DNA of 18,820 bases from Rickettsiales bacterium (GCA_947424985.1 CANDYN010000010.1:1-18820), one strand, 5' to 3'. Positions 1 through 7,525 are shown, numbered from the stretch's first letter. Numbers and translations: made by a program. The notes: generated from the sequence alone by a model not told the origin.

Positions 1-554
1 ATCTTCTGAACAGACGTAAATGGAATACCCATAACGTCAGTTTCCTTTCCAAAGAAAGAAACTTTTATATCAAGAACCTTGTCTTCGCTATTAACCATGA
101 AAATCATCCCTTCAAATTCCTGAAACGATCCCTCTTTAACAACAACCCTATCTCCAACATGATACGAGTGAATATTCTCATTCTTATTTGAAATTGTTTC
201 AACGGATTTTATCGCATCCTGATATTCTTTTTCTGTCATAGCCTGAGGCTCTCCCCTTTCGTTACTTAAAAATGAACGTAGCCCATCAATTGACAAAAGA
301 GCCATTTTCACAACAGGACTCATGTTAAGCTGTATAAAGAGATATCCAGGATATGCAAGACGCTCAACTTCCTTCATCTCTCCATTTTTTACAACCTTAA
401 ATCTTGACTTCGGAACATACATTTCCCCTATAAGATTTTGATATTCTTCTTGAAATTTCTTTTCACAAATCGTCCTAACTTTCTTCGCCATAGACTCTTC
501 TTCTTTTGGATTTACAAATGCAATATACCATTTAAATTTCTTTTGATCAGACAT
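1..554 (-). CDS. nusG: Transcription termination/antitermination factor NusG (3' end cut by window edge)
   Basis: NusG binds RNA polymerase, suppresses pausing and links it to Rho or the ribosome. The reading frame opens at ATG 554 and runs off the window at base 1 without a stop, giving 184 visible residues, so only the last few codons can be missing. The N-terminal NGN domain starts with KWYIAFVNPKEE and carries the conserved YPGYLFIQL stretch near residue 68. The C-terminal KOW domain (about residues 132-184) shows VGDRVVVKEGSFQEFEG and later SFFGKETDV, both classical for NusG. It starts three bases after the secE stop, so the two are co-transcribed, the usual secE-nusG order. No Shine-Dalgarno is visible before the ATG. 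Confidence 0.96.
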   Translation of the reverse strand, partial: MSDQKKFKWYIAFVNPKEEESMAKKVRTICEKKFQEEYQNLIGEMYVPKSRFKVVKNGEMKEVERLAYPGYLFIQLNMSPVVKMALLSIDGLRSFLSNERGEPQAMTEKEYQDAIKSVETISNKNENIHSYHVGDRVVVKEGSFQEFEGMIFMVNSEDKVLDIKVSFFGKETDVMGIPFTSVQK

Positions 555-557
555 AAA

Positions 558-725
558 CTAAAATAATAAAGAGATAAAGGACAATAAATAATCAAGTAAT
601 GCCAATAAAAAACCTGAAACAAGCAAAAATACCACTATCATTAAAAATGACTGAATAATCTCCTTCTTCTCGGGAGTCTTTATTTTTGTAATTTCTCTTC
701 TTATTTCACGAACAACAGCGAACAC
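558..725 (-). CDS. secE: Preprotein translocase subunit SecE (short, GTG start)
   Basis: SecE is the small clamp subunit of the SecYEG channel in the inner membrane. The frame encodes 55 residues: an amphipathic helix (VREIRREITKIKTPEKKE) and one C-terminal membrane helix (about residues 26-54), the single-TM SecE layout; the helix matches the family pattern RExxxExKKVxWPxxxE. The only standard start codon between the upstream in-frame TAA (741-743) and this helix is GTG at 725. A TATAAT hexamer lies at 740-745 on the same strand, so the transcript may begin only a few bases before the GTG. Three bases separate its stop from nusG. Identity is firm from helix pattern plus position; the exact start is less sure. 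Confidence 0.88.
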   Translation of the reverse strand: MFAVVREIRREITKIKTPEKKEIIQSFLMIVVFLLVSGFLLALLDYLLSFISLLF

Positions 726-739
726 AGGATTAAAAAATG

Positions 740-745
740 ATTATA
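740..745 (-). promoter_or_regulatory. Candidate -10 hexamer for secE-nusG
   Basis: A perfect TATAAT on the minus strand sits 14 bases before the secE GTG. No good -35 lies 16-18 bases upstream. A TTGACA at 772-777 is 26 bases away, too far for a normal promoter. If used, transcription would start nearly at the GTG. Read-through from the upstream popZ-like gene is an alternative. Confidence 0.3.
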
Positions 746-766
746 TTAATACGTAATACCAATATT

Positions 767-1792
767 TTATTTGTCAATTAGTTTTTTTATTTCCTTTTCA
801 ACAACATTGTTTACAATTTTTTCAAGATTATTATTCATCCAATTTTGAAGCTCAGGTCTGATCATTGATACGATCAAATCATACATATTTACATTTTTCA
901 AATTCTCAATACCACTCTGTTGACTGCTAATTGAAGATTTAAAATCCATTGCCTTCTGAACAGCCGAATGAACACCTTGTGCTACCGCTCCGGATATTTC
1001 TATATCAGATACAACAGCAGATTGCAAATTATTAACATATCCACCGGTTTCCTGTTGTACGGGTTCATGCAACAAATGATCATCTTCTTCCTGCTCATGA
1101 CTCTCTCCATTTTCATTTTGAAATTCCGATGCATCAATCAATCCCTCATCTTGTTCATCAAGATCTTCAGCTTCGTCTTCTTCCTCAATTTCGATATCAT
1201 CTAGCTTCTCATTTTCAGCTTGATTTGATTCAATTTCCTCTTCTGATTCATCTTCTTCGTCAATATCATTACTCTCGATATCATCAACAATTTCATCTTC
1301 ATGCCCATCCTCTTCTATTTCAATATCATCTGATTCTTCTTCGTCTTCATCATCGGATTCGTCATCAATTTCAACATCATCTTCCTCTTCAACGCTATCT
1401 TCTTCGGTACCCTCTTCAGTCTCATCTGATTCCTCTTCATATTCGACTTCATCATCAGCATCATCCTGATTTTCATCTTCCTCCTCAGCAAGGTCTTCTT
1501 CTATTTCAATGTCATCCGATTCTTCTTCGTCTTCAATGCTATTTTCGATTTCGTCTATAAGCTCATCCTCATCAAGATCTTCATCTAAATCATCTTCAAT
1601 GTCATCAGCTTCGTCTTCTTCCTCAAGATCGTAATCATCAAATTCTTCGTCTGAATCATCTTCATTAGATTCCTGATTTGCAATTTTTGCCAATTCTTCC
1701 TCTTGGCTTTCCTTTATTCTACTTTTTATTACTCCAAGAATTTCCTCTTTTTTGCTTGCAGAGTCTGCAGTTTTTTTCATTAATCCAAACAT
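767..1792 (-). CDS. popZ: PopZ-like polar organizing protein with giant acidic linker
   Basis: PopZ forms a condensate at the cell pole of Alphaproteobacteria and tethers ParB-parS and signalling proteins. This 341-residue protein shows the three-part PopZ layout. An N-terminal helix (residues 15-29, KKEEILGVIKSRIKE) resembles the PopZ client-binding helix pattern EEILASIRRII. A disordered acidic region follows (about 41-240; by hand count 125 D/E, one K, no R). Then come an Ala/Ser/Val-rich helix (about 257-283) and a C-terminal oligomerization-type domain (302-341, with SMIRPELQNW, LEKIVNNVVEKEI), matching the family pattern LxRPxLxxWLxxxLxxxVxxxVxxEI. Caulobacter PopZ is about 177 residues, so the linker is greatly expanded. 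SDDIEIEED recurs at 92-100 and 154-162, with DDIEIEEED at 198-206. The gene precedes secE by about 40 bases. Without the C-terminal match it would be just an acidic low-complexity protein. Confidence 0.78.
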   Translation of the reverse strand: MFGLMKKTADSASKKEEILGVIKSRIKESQEEELAKIANQESNEDDSDEEFDDYDLEEEDEADDIEDDLDEDLDEDELIDEIENSIEDEEESDDIEIEEDLAEEEDENQDDADDEVEYEEESDETEEGTEEDSVEEEDDVEIDDESDDEDEEESDDIEIEEDGHEDEIVDDIESNDIDEEDESEEEIESNQAENEKLDDIEIEEEDEAEDLDEQDEGLIDASEFQNENGESHEQEEDDHLLHEPVQQETGGYVNNLQSAVVSDIEISGAVAQGVHSAVQKAMDFKSSISSQQSGIENLKNVNMYDLIVSMIRPELQNWMNNNLEKIVNNVVEKEIKKLIDK

Positions 1793-1822
1793 CCAACAAC
1801 AAAACAGGTCTAAGATTTACCA

Positions 1823-1850
1823 AATATAAAATATAAAAAACAAAAATCAA
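1823..1850 (-). promoter_or_regulatory. Candidate sigma-70-type promoter of the popZ-like gene
   Basis: On the minus strand TTGATT (1845-1850) and TATATT (1823-1828) are separated by 16 bases. The -10 lies 30 bases before the ATG at 1792. The spacing and leader length closely match the ispA promoter candidate. The region is AT-rich, so chance hexamers are possible. Confidence 0.45.
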
Positions 1851-1865
1851 GATATTTCTTAATTT

Positions 1866-2825
1866 TTATTCCCAAGATCCGCTCATTCCAACAACTGAAT
1901 AATCGGTAATTCTTGTTTCAAAAAAATTTCCATGCACTCTTGCATTAATTATATCATCAACCCAAGGAAGTGGGTTTTTATCAATTCCATATTGACTTTT
2001 AAGTCCAAGCTGCGTTAGCCTTCTATCCGCCAAATATCGAATATACTTTTTAACGTCTTCTTGTGCAAGCTCTTTGACATCGCCCAATTTATATGACATT
2101 TCTATAAATCTATCCTCAAGCAAAACTATTGATCGTGCAGTTTCATAAATCGCCTTTTTAAAATCATCTGTAACTATCTTTGGAAACTCCTCACAGTAAG
2201 CGCGAAACAGGGAAGTCATGCCCTCTACGTGTAAATTTTCATCTTTTATTGACCATTCAACGATATCGCACATTCCAAGCATTTTCCCAAAACGCTTGAA
2301 GCTGAGCAACATAACAAACGAAGCAAAAAGTCCAACACCTTCGTTAAAAACAGCTTTTGCGATCGCAAGTCCAAGACCCGGCTGAGTATGTATATCGCTA
2401 CTCGTCATAAAGTCTATTTGTTCAGCCATTTCTGCATATTCCAAAAATGCAGAATATGCTTTTTCATCAAGCCCAAGAGTATCATTCAATAACGCATAAG
2501 CTCTTTGGTGAATAAACTCACGCGCGAGATTACTTGCAAGCATAGCTCTTATTTCATTATTTTTAAACTTTGGTAAAAATTTTTCGATATAATTTTGTCC
2601 AACTGCAACATCAAGTTGAGTAAAAAGTTTTAAAATATTTGTGATAAATGCCCTCTCATCGTCACTCAAAGCATGCTCTCCCCTGCCTTTCCATTGTGCA
2701 ACATCATATTCCAGGTTTGCCTCTTTTTCATGCCAGTGCATGTCCTCTCCGTCAATTGCAAATTGAACAGCCCATTCATATTTAAACGGTTTATAAGACT
2801 TACTTTCTTTTATTAGATCCCCCAT
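1866..2825 (-). CDS. nrdB: Ribonucleoside-diphosphate reductase, beta subunit (class Ia radical-generating)
   Basis: NrdB houses the diferric-tyrosyl radical that NrdA uses to reduce ribonucleotides. I place the start at ATG 2825 (MGDLIKESK, 319 residues). A TTG at 2849 would overlap nrdA by 13 bases and add only eight unfamiliar residues. Iron ligands and radical site are visible, numbered from this ATG: D72, then EFIHQRAY with E103, H106 and Y110 (the radical tyrosine position), E162 in NEGVGLF, and E196/H199 in KDENLHVEG. The presence of Tyr points to a class Ia rather than the tyrosine-less Ic type. Length fits the short alphaproteobacterial form. It lies 11 bases after the nrdA stop, with a weak AAGG in the nrdA end as a possible ribosome site. 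The protein ends MSGSWE. Confidence 0.95.
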   Translation of the reverse strand: MGDLIKESKSYKPFKYEWAVQFAIDGEDMHWHEKEANLEYDVAQWKGRGEHALSDDERAFITNILKLFTQLDVAVGQNYIEKFLPKFKNNEIRAMLASNLAREFIHQRAYALLNDTLGLDEKAYSAFLEYAEMAEQIDFMTSSDIHTQPGLGLAIAKAVFNEGVGLFASFVMLLSFKRFGKMLGMCDIVEWSIKDENLHVEGMTSLFRAYCEEFPKIVTDDFKKAIYETARSIVLLEDRFIEMSYKLGDVKELAQEDVKKYIRYLADRRLTQLGLKSQYGIDKNPLPWVDDIINARVHGNFFETRITDYSVVGMSGSWE

Positions 2826-2836
2826 AAAATATAAAA

Positions 2837-4726
2837 TTAACCTTGACAACTAATGCATTCTGAATCCTCTTCCGCATCCTTTAATGCAATTCTTTCGATC
2901 TTTTCCGAAACAGAATCTGCATATTTTCTAGACTCAGCACGCAAATAATAAAGACTTTTTATTGGTCTTCCAACTCCGACCGCCTCAAATGCTCTTGCAT
3001 GAACAATATTAACATAAGCCCTTGGTACTCCGTTACAGAAAAATAAATTTATTGACTGACCCTGATCAATAAATTCCTGACGATCTCTTGCGTGGTCAAC
3101 AACCCATCTTTGGTCGAGCTCATAAGCGGTTTTAAATACCTCTTTGTCTTCATCATTCAAAAAATCAAGATGCAAAACCGACCCCTTATTTCGGGTTATA
3201 TCATTCCAAACATCTTCCGTGTTTTTTCCAACCTCAGCAAGCCTTGCTTCAAGATATCTACATTTAACCAGATAAGATCCAATTCTTGTTTTATGCGTAA
3301 AAGAATTTCCGGAATATGGCTCAATTGATGGACTCGTTCCAAGAATAATACTGCTATTCGCGTTTGGTGCAATTGCAATTACATGAGCATTACGCCCTAT
3401 TTCTTCAATCAATTCATTTCTTCTTGCATCATAGGCTTTTCTTGATGCATCATCACCAAAAATCTCACCGGATTTAACAATTGTCGGAAATTCATTCTCA
3501 AGTATTTTCTCGATATATTCTTCTCCGTCTGGATATACGCCTTTTTCAAAGGCCAAAACTCCACTTTGTTTTCTTGCCCTGTCGTAAATTAATTTAAAGA
3601 TTTCTTTGTTCAAATATCTCGCCGATAAACCTTCAAAGGCTATTCTTTTTCTCCTTAGAAGCGAATGAAAACCCATAGTTCCAAGTCCGAGTGATCTTTC
3701 TCTCGTTGCGGAATTTATAGCCCTATGCAAGGCTGCCGGTGCTGTATCAATAAAAGATTGTAAAACATTATCAAGCATTGTGATCAAATCTTCAACAATA
3801 CTCGTATTTTTCCACTCATCGTAATATTCAAGATTTAGCGATGAAAGACAACAAACCGCCGTTCTTTCTTCGTTTGTTGGAAGGAAAATTTCACTACACA
3901 AATTACTTCCATTTATTTTCAAACCCTTAGCTTTTAGCGACTCAGGCAGCCTTCTATTTGCTTCGTCAATATAACAAATATACGGAAATCCCGTTCTGAA
4001 TCTTGTTTCTAAAATAAAATGCCAAAGCTCTTTTGCTTTTAGTTCATCTCTAACTGTTTTATCGTGTGGATCAATTAATTGCCACTTTTCATCTTTTTCA
4101 ACCGCTTCCAAAAATTTATCTGTAATATTGACCGCGACGTTTAAGTTAAAAGACTTTCTATTTACATCCCCGCCCGTTGGAATTCTCATTTGCAAAAATT
4201 CCTTAATATCCGGGTGAGAAACATCAAGATATGCTGCATAGCTACCCTTTCTCGTTTTTCCTTGACGATACGCCACCATAGTTCTATCCATCTCAGCCAA
4301 GAATGGTATAGGTGAAGGCGCAACATCACTCACCGATCTTACATCGGACCAATGCCCACCAACCCCTCCGCCTTTTACAGATAGCCATTTTGTTTCGGTT
4401 GAATGCTCAGTTAGTCCATGAATTGAATCCGGAACATAGCTTAGAAAGCACGAAATCGGCAAACCTTTACTTTTGTGATATGGCGATGATGCATTCGATA
4501 AAACCGGAGATGCAAACATAAACCACTTCTTACTAACATAATCGTAAATCCTTTGTGCAAGGGCTAAATCTCCATCACAAAACGCTGTTGCAACTCTTGC
4601 ATACGATTCCTGTGGTGACTTTTCACCTTCGACCATATAATGTTTTTTCAGTAAATCACTTGCAAAATCATTAAGCAGTGCATCTCTTGAGTAATCAATT
4701 TCTATATCTAAAAACTTAGCCTTCAT
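2837..4726 (-). CDS. nrdA: Ribonucleoside-diphosphate reductase, alpha subunit, without ATP cone
   Basis: This catalytic subunit reduces ribonucleoside diphosphates to dNDPs for DNA synthesis. It has 629 residues. Active-site residues are visible: C93 (PISCFLSY) and C292/C293 (AVCCLSSLN) for the redox pair, NLCSE with N275, C277 (thiyl radical) and E279, the radical-relay tyrosines Y593-Y594 (SLYYLRAE), and the C-terminal shuttle pair C624/C627 (CISCQG). The protein begins almost directly with the ten-stranded-barrel domain, so the roughly 90-residue N-terminal ATP cone of E. coli-type NrdA (about 760 residues) is absent. Overall dATP feedback is therefore probably lacking or provided otherwise. 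It is first in an nrdA-nrdB unit. No clear NrdR boxes were found upstream. Confidence 0.96.
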   Translation of the reverse strand: MKAKFLDIEIDYSRDALLNDFASDLLKKHYMVEGEKSPQESYARVATAFCDGDLALAQRIYDYVSKKWFMFASPVLSNASSPYHKSKGLPISCFLSYVPDSIHGLTEHSTETKWLSVKGGGVGGHWSDVRSVSDVAPSPIPFLAEMDRTMVAYRQGKTRKGSYAAYLDVSHPDIKEFLQMRIPTGGDVNRKSFNLNVAVNITDKFLEAVEKDEKWQLIDPHDKTVRDELKAKELWHFILETRFRTGFPYICYIDEANRRLPESLKAKGLKINGSNLCSEIFLPTNEERTAVCCLSSLNLEYYDEWKNTSIVEDLITMLDNVLQSFIDTAPAALHRAINSATRERSLGLGTMGFHSLLRRKRIAFEGLSARYLNKEIFKLIYDRARKQSGVLAFEKGVYPDGEEYIEKILENEFPTIVKSGEIFGDDASRKAYDARRNELIEEIGRNAHVIAIAPNANSSIILGTSPSIEPYSGNSFTHKTRIGSYLVKCRYLEARLAEVGKNTEDVWNDITRNKGSVLHLDFLNDEDKEVFKTAYELDQRWVVDHARDRQEFIDQGQSINLFFCNGVPRAYVNIVHARAFEAVGVGRPIKSLYYLRAESRKYADSVSEKIERIALKDAEEDSECISCQG

Positions 4727-4767
4727 ATATCATAAAATTTATATTTCGTGGTTAAAAACCTATTTGG

Positions 4768-4796
4768 AAACTAAAAATTTATATCCTTATTGTCAA
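4768..4796 (-). promoter_or_regulatory. Candidate promoter of nrdAB
   Basis: A perfect TTGACA on the minus strand (4791-4796) is followed after 17 bases by TAGTTT (4768-4773), a weak -10. The ATG of nrdA lies 41 bases beyond the -10. The good -35 and its position in a 211-base intergenic region support it; the -10 is poor. Confidence 0.4.
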
Positions 4797-4867
4797 GATA
4801 AAAAATCATTTTTTTTTACCTCAATATACGTCGCATAATATTTACGGAATAACAATAAACATCGATT

Positions 4868-4879
4868 AAACCTAGGTTT
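4868..4879. repeat. 12-bp perfect palindrome upstream of nrdAB
   Basis: AAACCTAGGTTT is a perfect palindrome about 140 bases before nrdA and 60 bases after dnaJ. A related palindrome CCTATAGG lies at 4899-4906, 29 bases away centre to centre. AACCTA (4869-4874) can also pair with TAGGTT (4903-4908). The pair could be an operator for the nrdAB promoter or a remnant of a dnaJ terminator. It does not match the NrdR box as I know it, and no T-run follows. Confidence 0.3.
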
Positions 4880-4937
4880 TCATAAAAGCTACATACCGCC
4901 TATAGGTTGTATTTTATATCTAACTATTATTTTTTAC

Positions 4938-6068
4938 TTACGCAAAAAATTTCTTAATTTTTGATAAAAATCCATCAGTCTCCGGATGAGAATGAGATTG
5001 CAAAGTGTCATCAAAACTCTTAATTAGTGCTTTTTGCTCGCTTGTTAAATTTACAGGGATTTCAATTTTTACCTTAATTACCAAATCACCACGAGAGCTT
5101 GAATTATATTTTGACATACCCTTTCCAGCAACCTTGAGTAATTTTCCGTTTTGAACCCCGGCTGGGACTTCAAATTTATACATAGGTCCTTCAATTGTTG
5201 GAACTGCAATTTCTCCACCTAGCATAGCCTTTGTAATTTTTATTGGCACTTCGCATGTCAAATTATCACCATCACGAGTAAAAATTTGATGGCTTTCAAC
5301 TTGAACAGCAACGAATAAATCTCCCGATCTTCCTCCGCGTAACCCTGCTTCACCTTTACCATCAACCCTAATATTATCACCGGTTTTCACGCCTTTTGGA
5401 ATTTTTACATCAACCTTAAATTGTTTTTGAGTCCTACCTGCACCTTTGCAACTTTTACATGGATTTTTTATCATACTCCCGTGTCCATTGCACTTTTGAC
5501 AAGTATTTTCAATTACAAAAAAACCTTGTTGATATCGAACCGCACCGCTTCCACCACATTCGGTACATGAAATTACACTATCCCCACCTTTTCCACTACA
5601 TGGTTCACACTTTCCAAGGGCAGAAAAAGTTATCTCTTTGTCAGTTCCTAAAAATACTTCTTGTAAGGTTAGTTTTAGCGTATAACGAAGATCTGATCCA
5701 CGTTTTGAAGTATCCTGACTTCTCTTTTGACCACCACTACGACCTCCACCAAACATACTATTGATGTCCTCAAAAAGATCTTCAAAACTGGAAAATCCTC
5801 CACTTGAAAACCCACCATGTCCACCAGAATGACCGGCATTTCCTTGTGCGCCAGCCGTTCCAAATCTATCATAACCTGCCCTCTTATCAGGATCACGCAA
5901 AGTCTCATACGCTTCGTTTATTTCCTTCATTTTTTTTTCGCATGCCTCTTTATTGTCTTGATTTCTATCCGGGTGATGCTTTATCGCCATTTTTTTGTAT
6001 GCCGATTTAATCTCTTCCTGACTTGAGGATTTACCAACACCCAAAACTTCATAAAAATCTTTCGACAT
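4938..6068 (-). CDS. dnaJ: Chaperone DnaJ (Hsp40, type I)
   Basis: DnaJ delivers unfolded clients to DnaK and stimulates its ATPase. I use ATG 6068 (MSKDFYEVLG, 376 residues) rather than the TTG two codons upstream. The domains are in canonical order: J domain (1-70) with HPD at 32-34, a Gly/Phe-rich linker (about 70-115), and a zinc region with four CxxCxGxG repeats (cysteines 154/157, 168/171, 190/193, 204/207). The C-terminal substrate-binding domains end in a short charged tail. It is complete and typical in length. dnaK is not adjacent: upstream lies nuoE (33-base gap), so dnaJ is probably the last gene of an ispA-nuoE-dnaJ transcript. No heat-shock element or hairpin is visible between nuoE and dnaJ. 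Confidence 0.98.
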   Translation of the reverse strand: MSKDFYEVLGVGKSSSQEEIKSAYKKMAIKHHPDRNQDNKEACEKKMKEINEAYETLRDPDKRAGYDRFGTAGAQGNAGHSGGHGGFSSGGFSSFEDLFEDINSMFGGGRSGGQKRSQDTSKRGSDLRYTLKLTLQEVFLGTDKEITFSALGKCEPCSGKGGDSVISCTECGGSGAVRYQQGFFVIENTCQKCNGHGSMIKNPCKSCKGAGRTQKQFKVDVKIPKGVKTGDNIRVDGKGEAGLRGGRSGDLFVAVQVESHQIFTRDGDNLTCEVPIKITKAMLGGEIAVPTIEGPMYKFEVPAGVQNGKLLKVAGKGMSKYNSSSRGDLVIKVKIEIPVNLTSEQKALIKSFDDTLQSHSHPETDGFLSKIKKFFA

Positions 6069-6101
6069 ACTCAAATAAATATACTAATATATAATCAAAT
6101 T

Positions 6102-6611
6102 TTAAACATTTTCAAGTGAATCACCAGAAGAAAGTTTGCCTATTAAAACAGAAATTTTTTGCTTATCAAGGTTCTGAAAATACTGCTTATTGTTAATTTG
6201 CACAACCGGCGCATTTGCACAAGCTCCAAGACACTCAACTTCGCTATACGAAAATTTTCCATCGCTTGTTACCGTATCTTTGTCAACACCAAAAAATTTT
6301 TTACAAATGTCCATTAGATCACGAGATCCAACCAAGTGACATGGAACTGTTCCACAAACTTGAATATGATTTTTGCCCACTTCTGTGAGATTATACATCG
6401 TATAAAATGATGCAACTTCATAGACTTTTATTATAGGCAGAGAGAGAAAATCAGCAATATATTCAATCTTCTCTTTAGATAAAATATTTTCACCGTCCTG
6501 CTCCTGCGCAAGCCATAAAAGAGGCATAATTCCTGATCGCTCCTGACCCTCCGGATAATTTTTTAAAACCTGCTCAGCTTTTTTTAAATTTTCTTCGTTA
6601 AACTTAAACAT
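6102..6611 (-). CDS. nuoE: NADH-quinone oxidoreductase subunit E (24 kDa, [2Fe-2S])
   Basis: NuoE is part of the NADH-oxidizing arm of respiratory complex I and holds the off-pathway N1a [2Fe-2S] cluster. The 169-residue protein has the thioredoxin-like fold signature with the cluster cysteines in place: C86 and C91 (VCGTVPCHL), C127 and C131 (ECLGACANAP). The N-terminal helical part (about 8-75, with SFYTMYNL) is also typical. The ATG directly follows the TAA of ispA with no gap, so translation is probably coupled. Finding nuoE away from nuoD and nuoF is unusual relative to most bacteria, although complex I genes are scattered in some reduced Alphaproteobacteria. Complex I must be completed by genes elsewhere. 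Confidence 0.96.
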   Translation of the reverse strand: MFKFNEENLKKAEQVLKNYPEGQERSGIMPLLWLAQEQDGENILSKEKIEYIADFLSLPIIKVYEVASFYTMYNLTEVGKNHIQVCGTVPCHLVGSRDLMDICKKFFGVDKDTVTSDGKFSYSEVECLGACANAPVVQINNKQYFQNLDKQKISVLIGKLSSGDSLENV

Positions 6612-7496
6612 TTAAATTTTCGCACAAATATATTTCGCAAACTCAATTAAAACCTTTGTTTTTGTCGGATCAATCCCATCAATCATTGATATCGCCTGAT
6701 CGGTCAAAATCTTAACTTCGTGTTTTGCCTTGGCAATTCCCGTAATACAAGCAATATTCGTAAATTCATAACCTTTTTTCTTGTCTTCCTCAAAATCTTC
6801 GATATCATCCGCAATTTGAAACGCAGCACTCGTGCTTTTAATATACATACCAAGTCTTGGTTTTAATTTATTTGCCATTTGTGAATCTGCAAGTAATACA
6901 GGAATTTCAAAGCAAAGATTAAATAATGCGCCGGTTTTCATACTGTTGATTCTATCAACACCTTCTTTGTGAGCAACGTTATCACCACGAGTTTGTAAAT
7001 CAAGAGCTTGCCCGCCTATTAAACCTTTTACAGATGTAGCATTTAAAATTGTTTGCATAACTTTTATTCTAATTGTCGGAGCAACTTCATCGTCGTCCAT
7101 TGCAAGTACCTCAAAAGCTCGGTTAAGCAGGGCATCTCCAACTAAAATTGCAACACCTTCACCAAATTTTTTATGGCAGCTTTCTTTTCCACGACGATAA
7201 TCATCATTATCAATCGCCGGCAAATCGTCGTGAACCAGTGAATATGCATGAATTAATTCAATGATTGCTGAATATTTTAGAGACTGTTTTCTGGAAATTC
7301 CAAGTACATCAGCAACTGCAATTAATAAAAATGGACGAGCTCTTTTACCACCCGAAAATACAGAATATCGCATTGCATCGCAAAAGCCACGCAGCTGCTC
7401 ATCTTCGTTCAAGTCAAGATATTCCTCCAAAACTGCATTAACACCTTCAGCACAATCAGCAAGATATTTTTCAAAAGCGATAAAATGATTTGTCAT
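6612..7496 (-). CDS. ispA: Short-chain polyprenyl (farnesyl/geranyl) diphosphate synthase
   Basis: This class of enzyme condenses isopentenyl diphosphate with allylic diphosphates to make FPP for undecaprenyl, quinone and heme-side-chain synthesis. The 294-residue protein has the first Asp-rich motif HDDLPAIDNDD (D90, D91, D96, D98) and the second, QIADDIEDFEED (D230, D231, D234). It also has the substrate motifs GGKRARP (49-55), GGQALDL (161-167) and KTGALF (188-193). The short FARM insertion (DDLPaiD) and the residues before it suggest a bacterial FPP synthase (IspA type) rather than a long-chain octaprenyl synthase. Product length cannot be fixed by eye. It is first of the ispA-nuoE-dnaJ cluster, behind a good promoter candidate. 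Confidence 0.92.
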   Translation of the reverse strand: MTNHFIAFEKYLADCAEGVNAVLEEYLDLNEDEQLRGFCDAMRYSVFSGGKRARPFLLIAVADVLGISRKQSLKYSAIIELIHAYSLVHDDLPAIDNDDYRRGKESCHKKFGEGVAILVGDALLNRAFEVLAMDDDEVAPTIRIKVMQTILNATSVKGLIGGQALDLQTRGDNVAHKEGVDRINSMKTGALFNLCFEIPVLLADSQMANKLKPRLGMYIKSTSAAFQIADDIEDFEEDKKKGYEFTNIACITGIAKAKHEVKILTDQAISMIDGIDPTKTKVLIEFAKYICAKI

Positions 7497-7525
7497 ATTT
7501 CTAACAAAAATTAGGTATATTTTTG

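Noticed and set aside
968..1560. Two plus-strand reading frames (78 and 143 codons) opposite the popZ-like gene
   Set aside because: They are mirror frames of a D/E-rich coding sequence; the complement of GAT/GAA repeats gives open His/Leu/Gln-rich frames with no recognisable domain.
2826..2849. TTG start of nrdB at 2849
   Set aside because: It would overlap nrdA and add eight residues without family match; ATG 2825 gives the usual NrdB N-terminus.
4727..4937. Possible tRNA, riboswitch or NrdR boxes before nrdA
   Set aside because: No GGTTCRA-type T-loop, no cloverleaf arms, no known riboswitch core and no ACACTATATATTGTGT-like box could be seen in the 211 bases.
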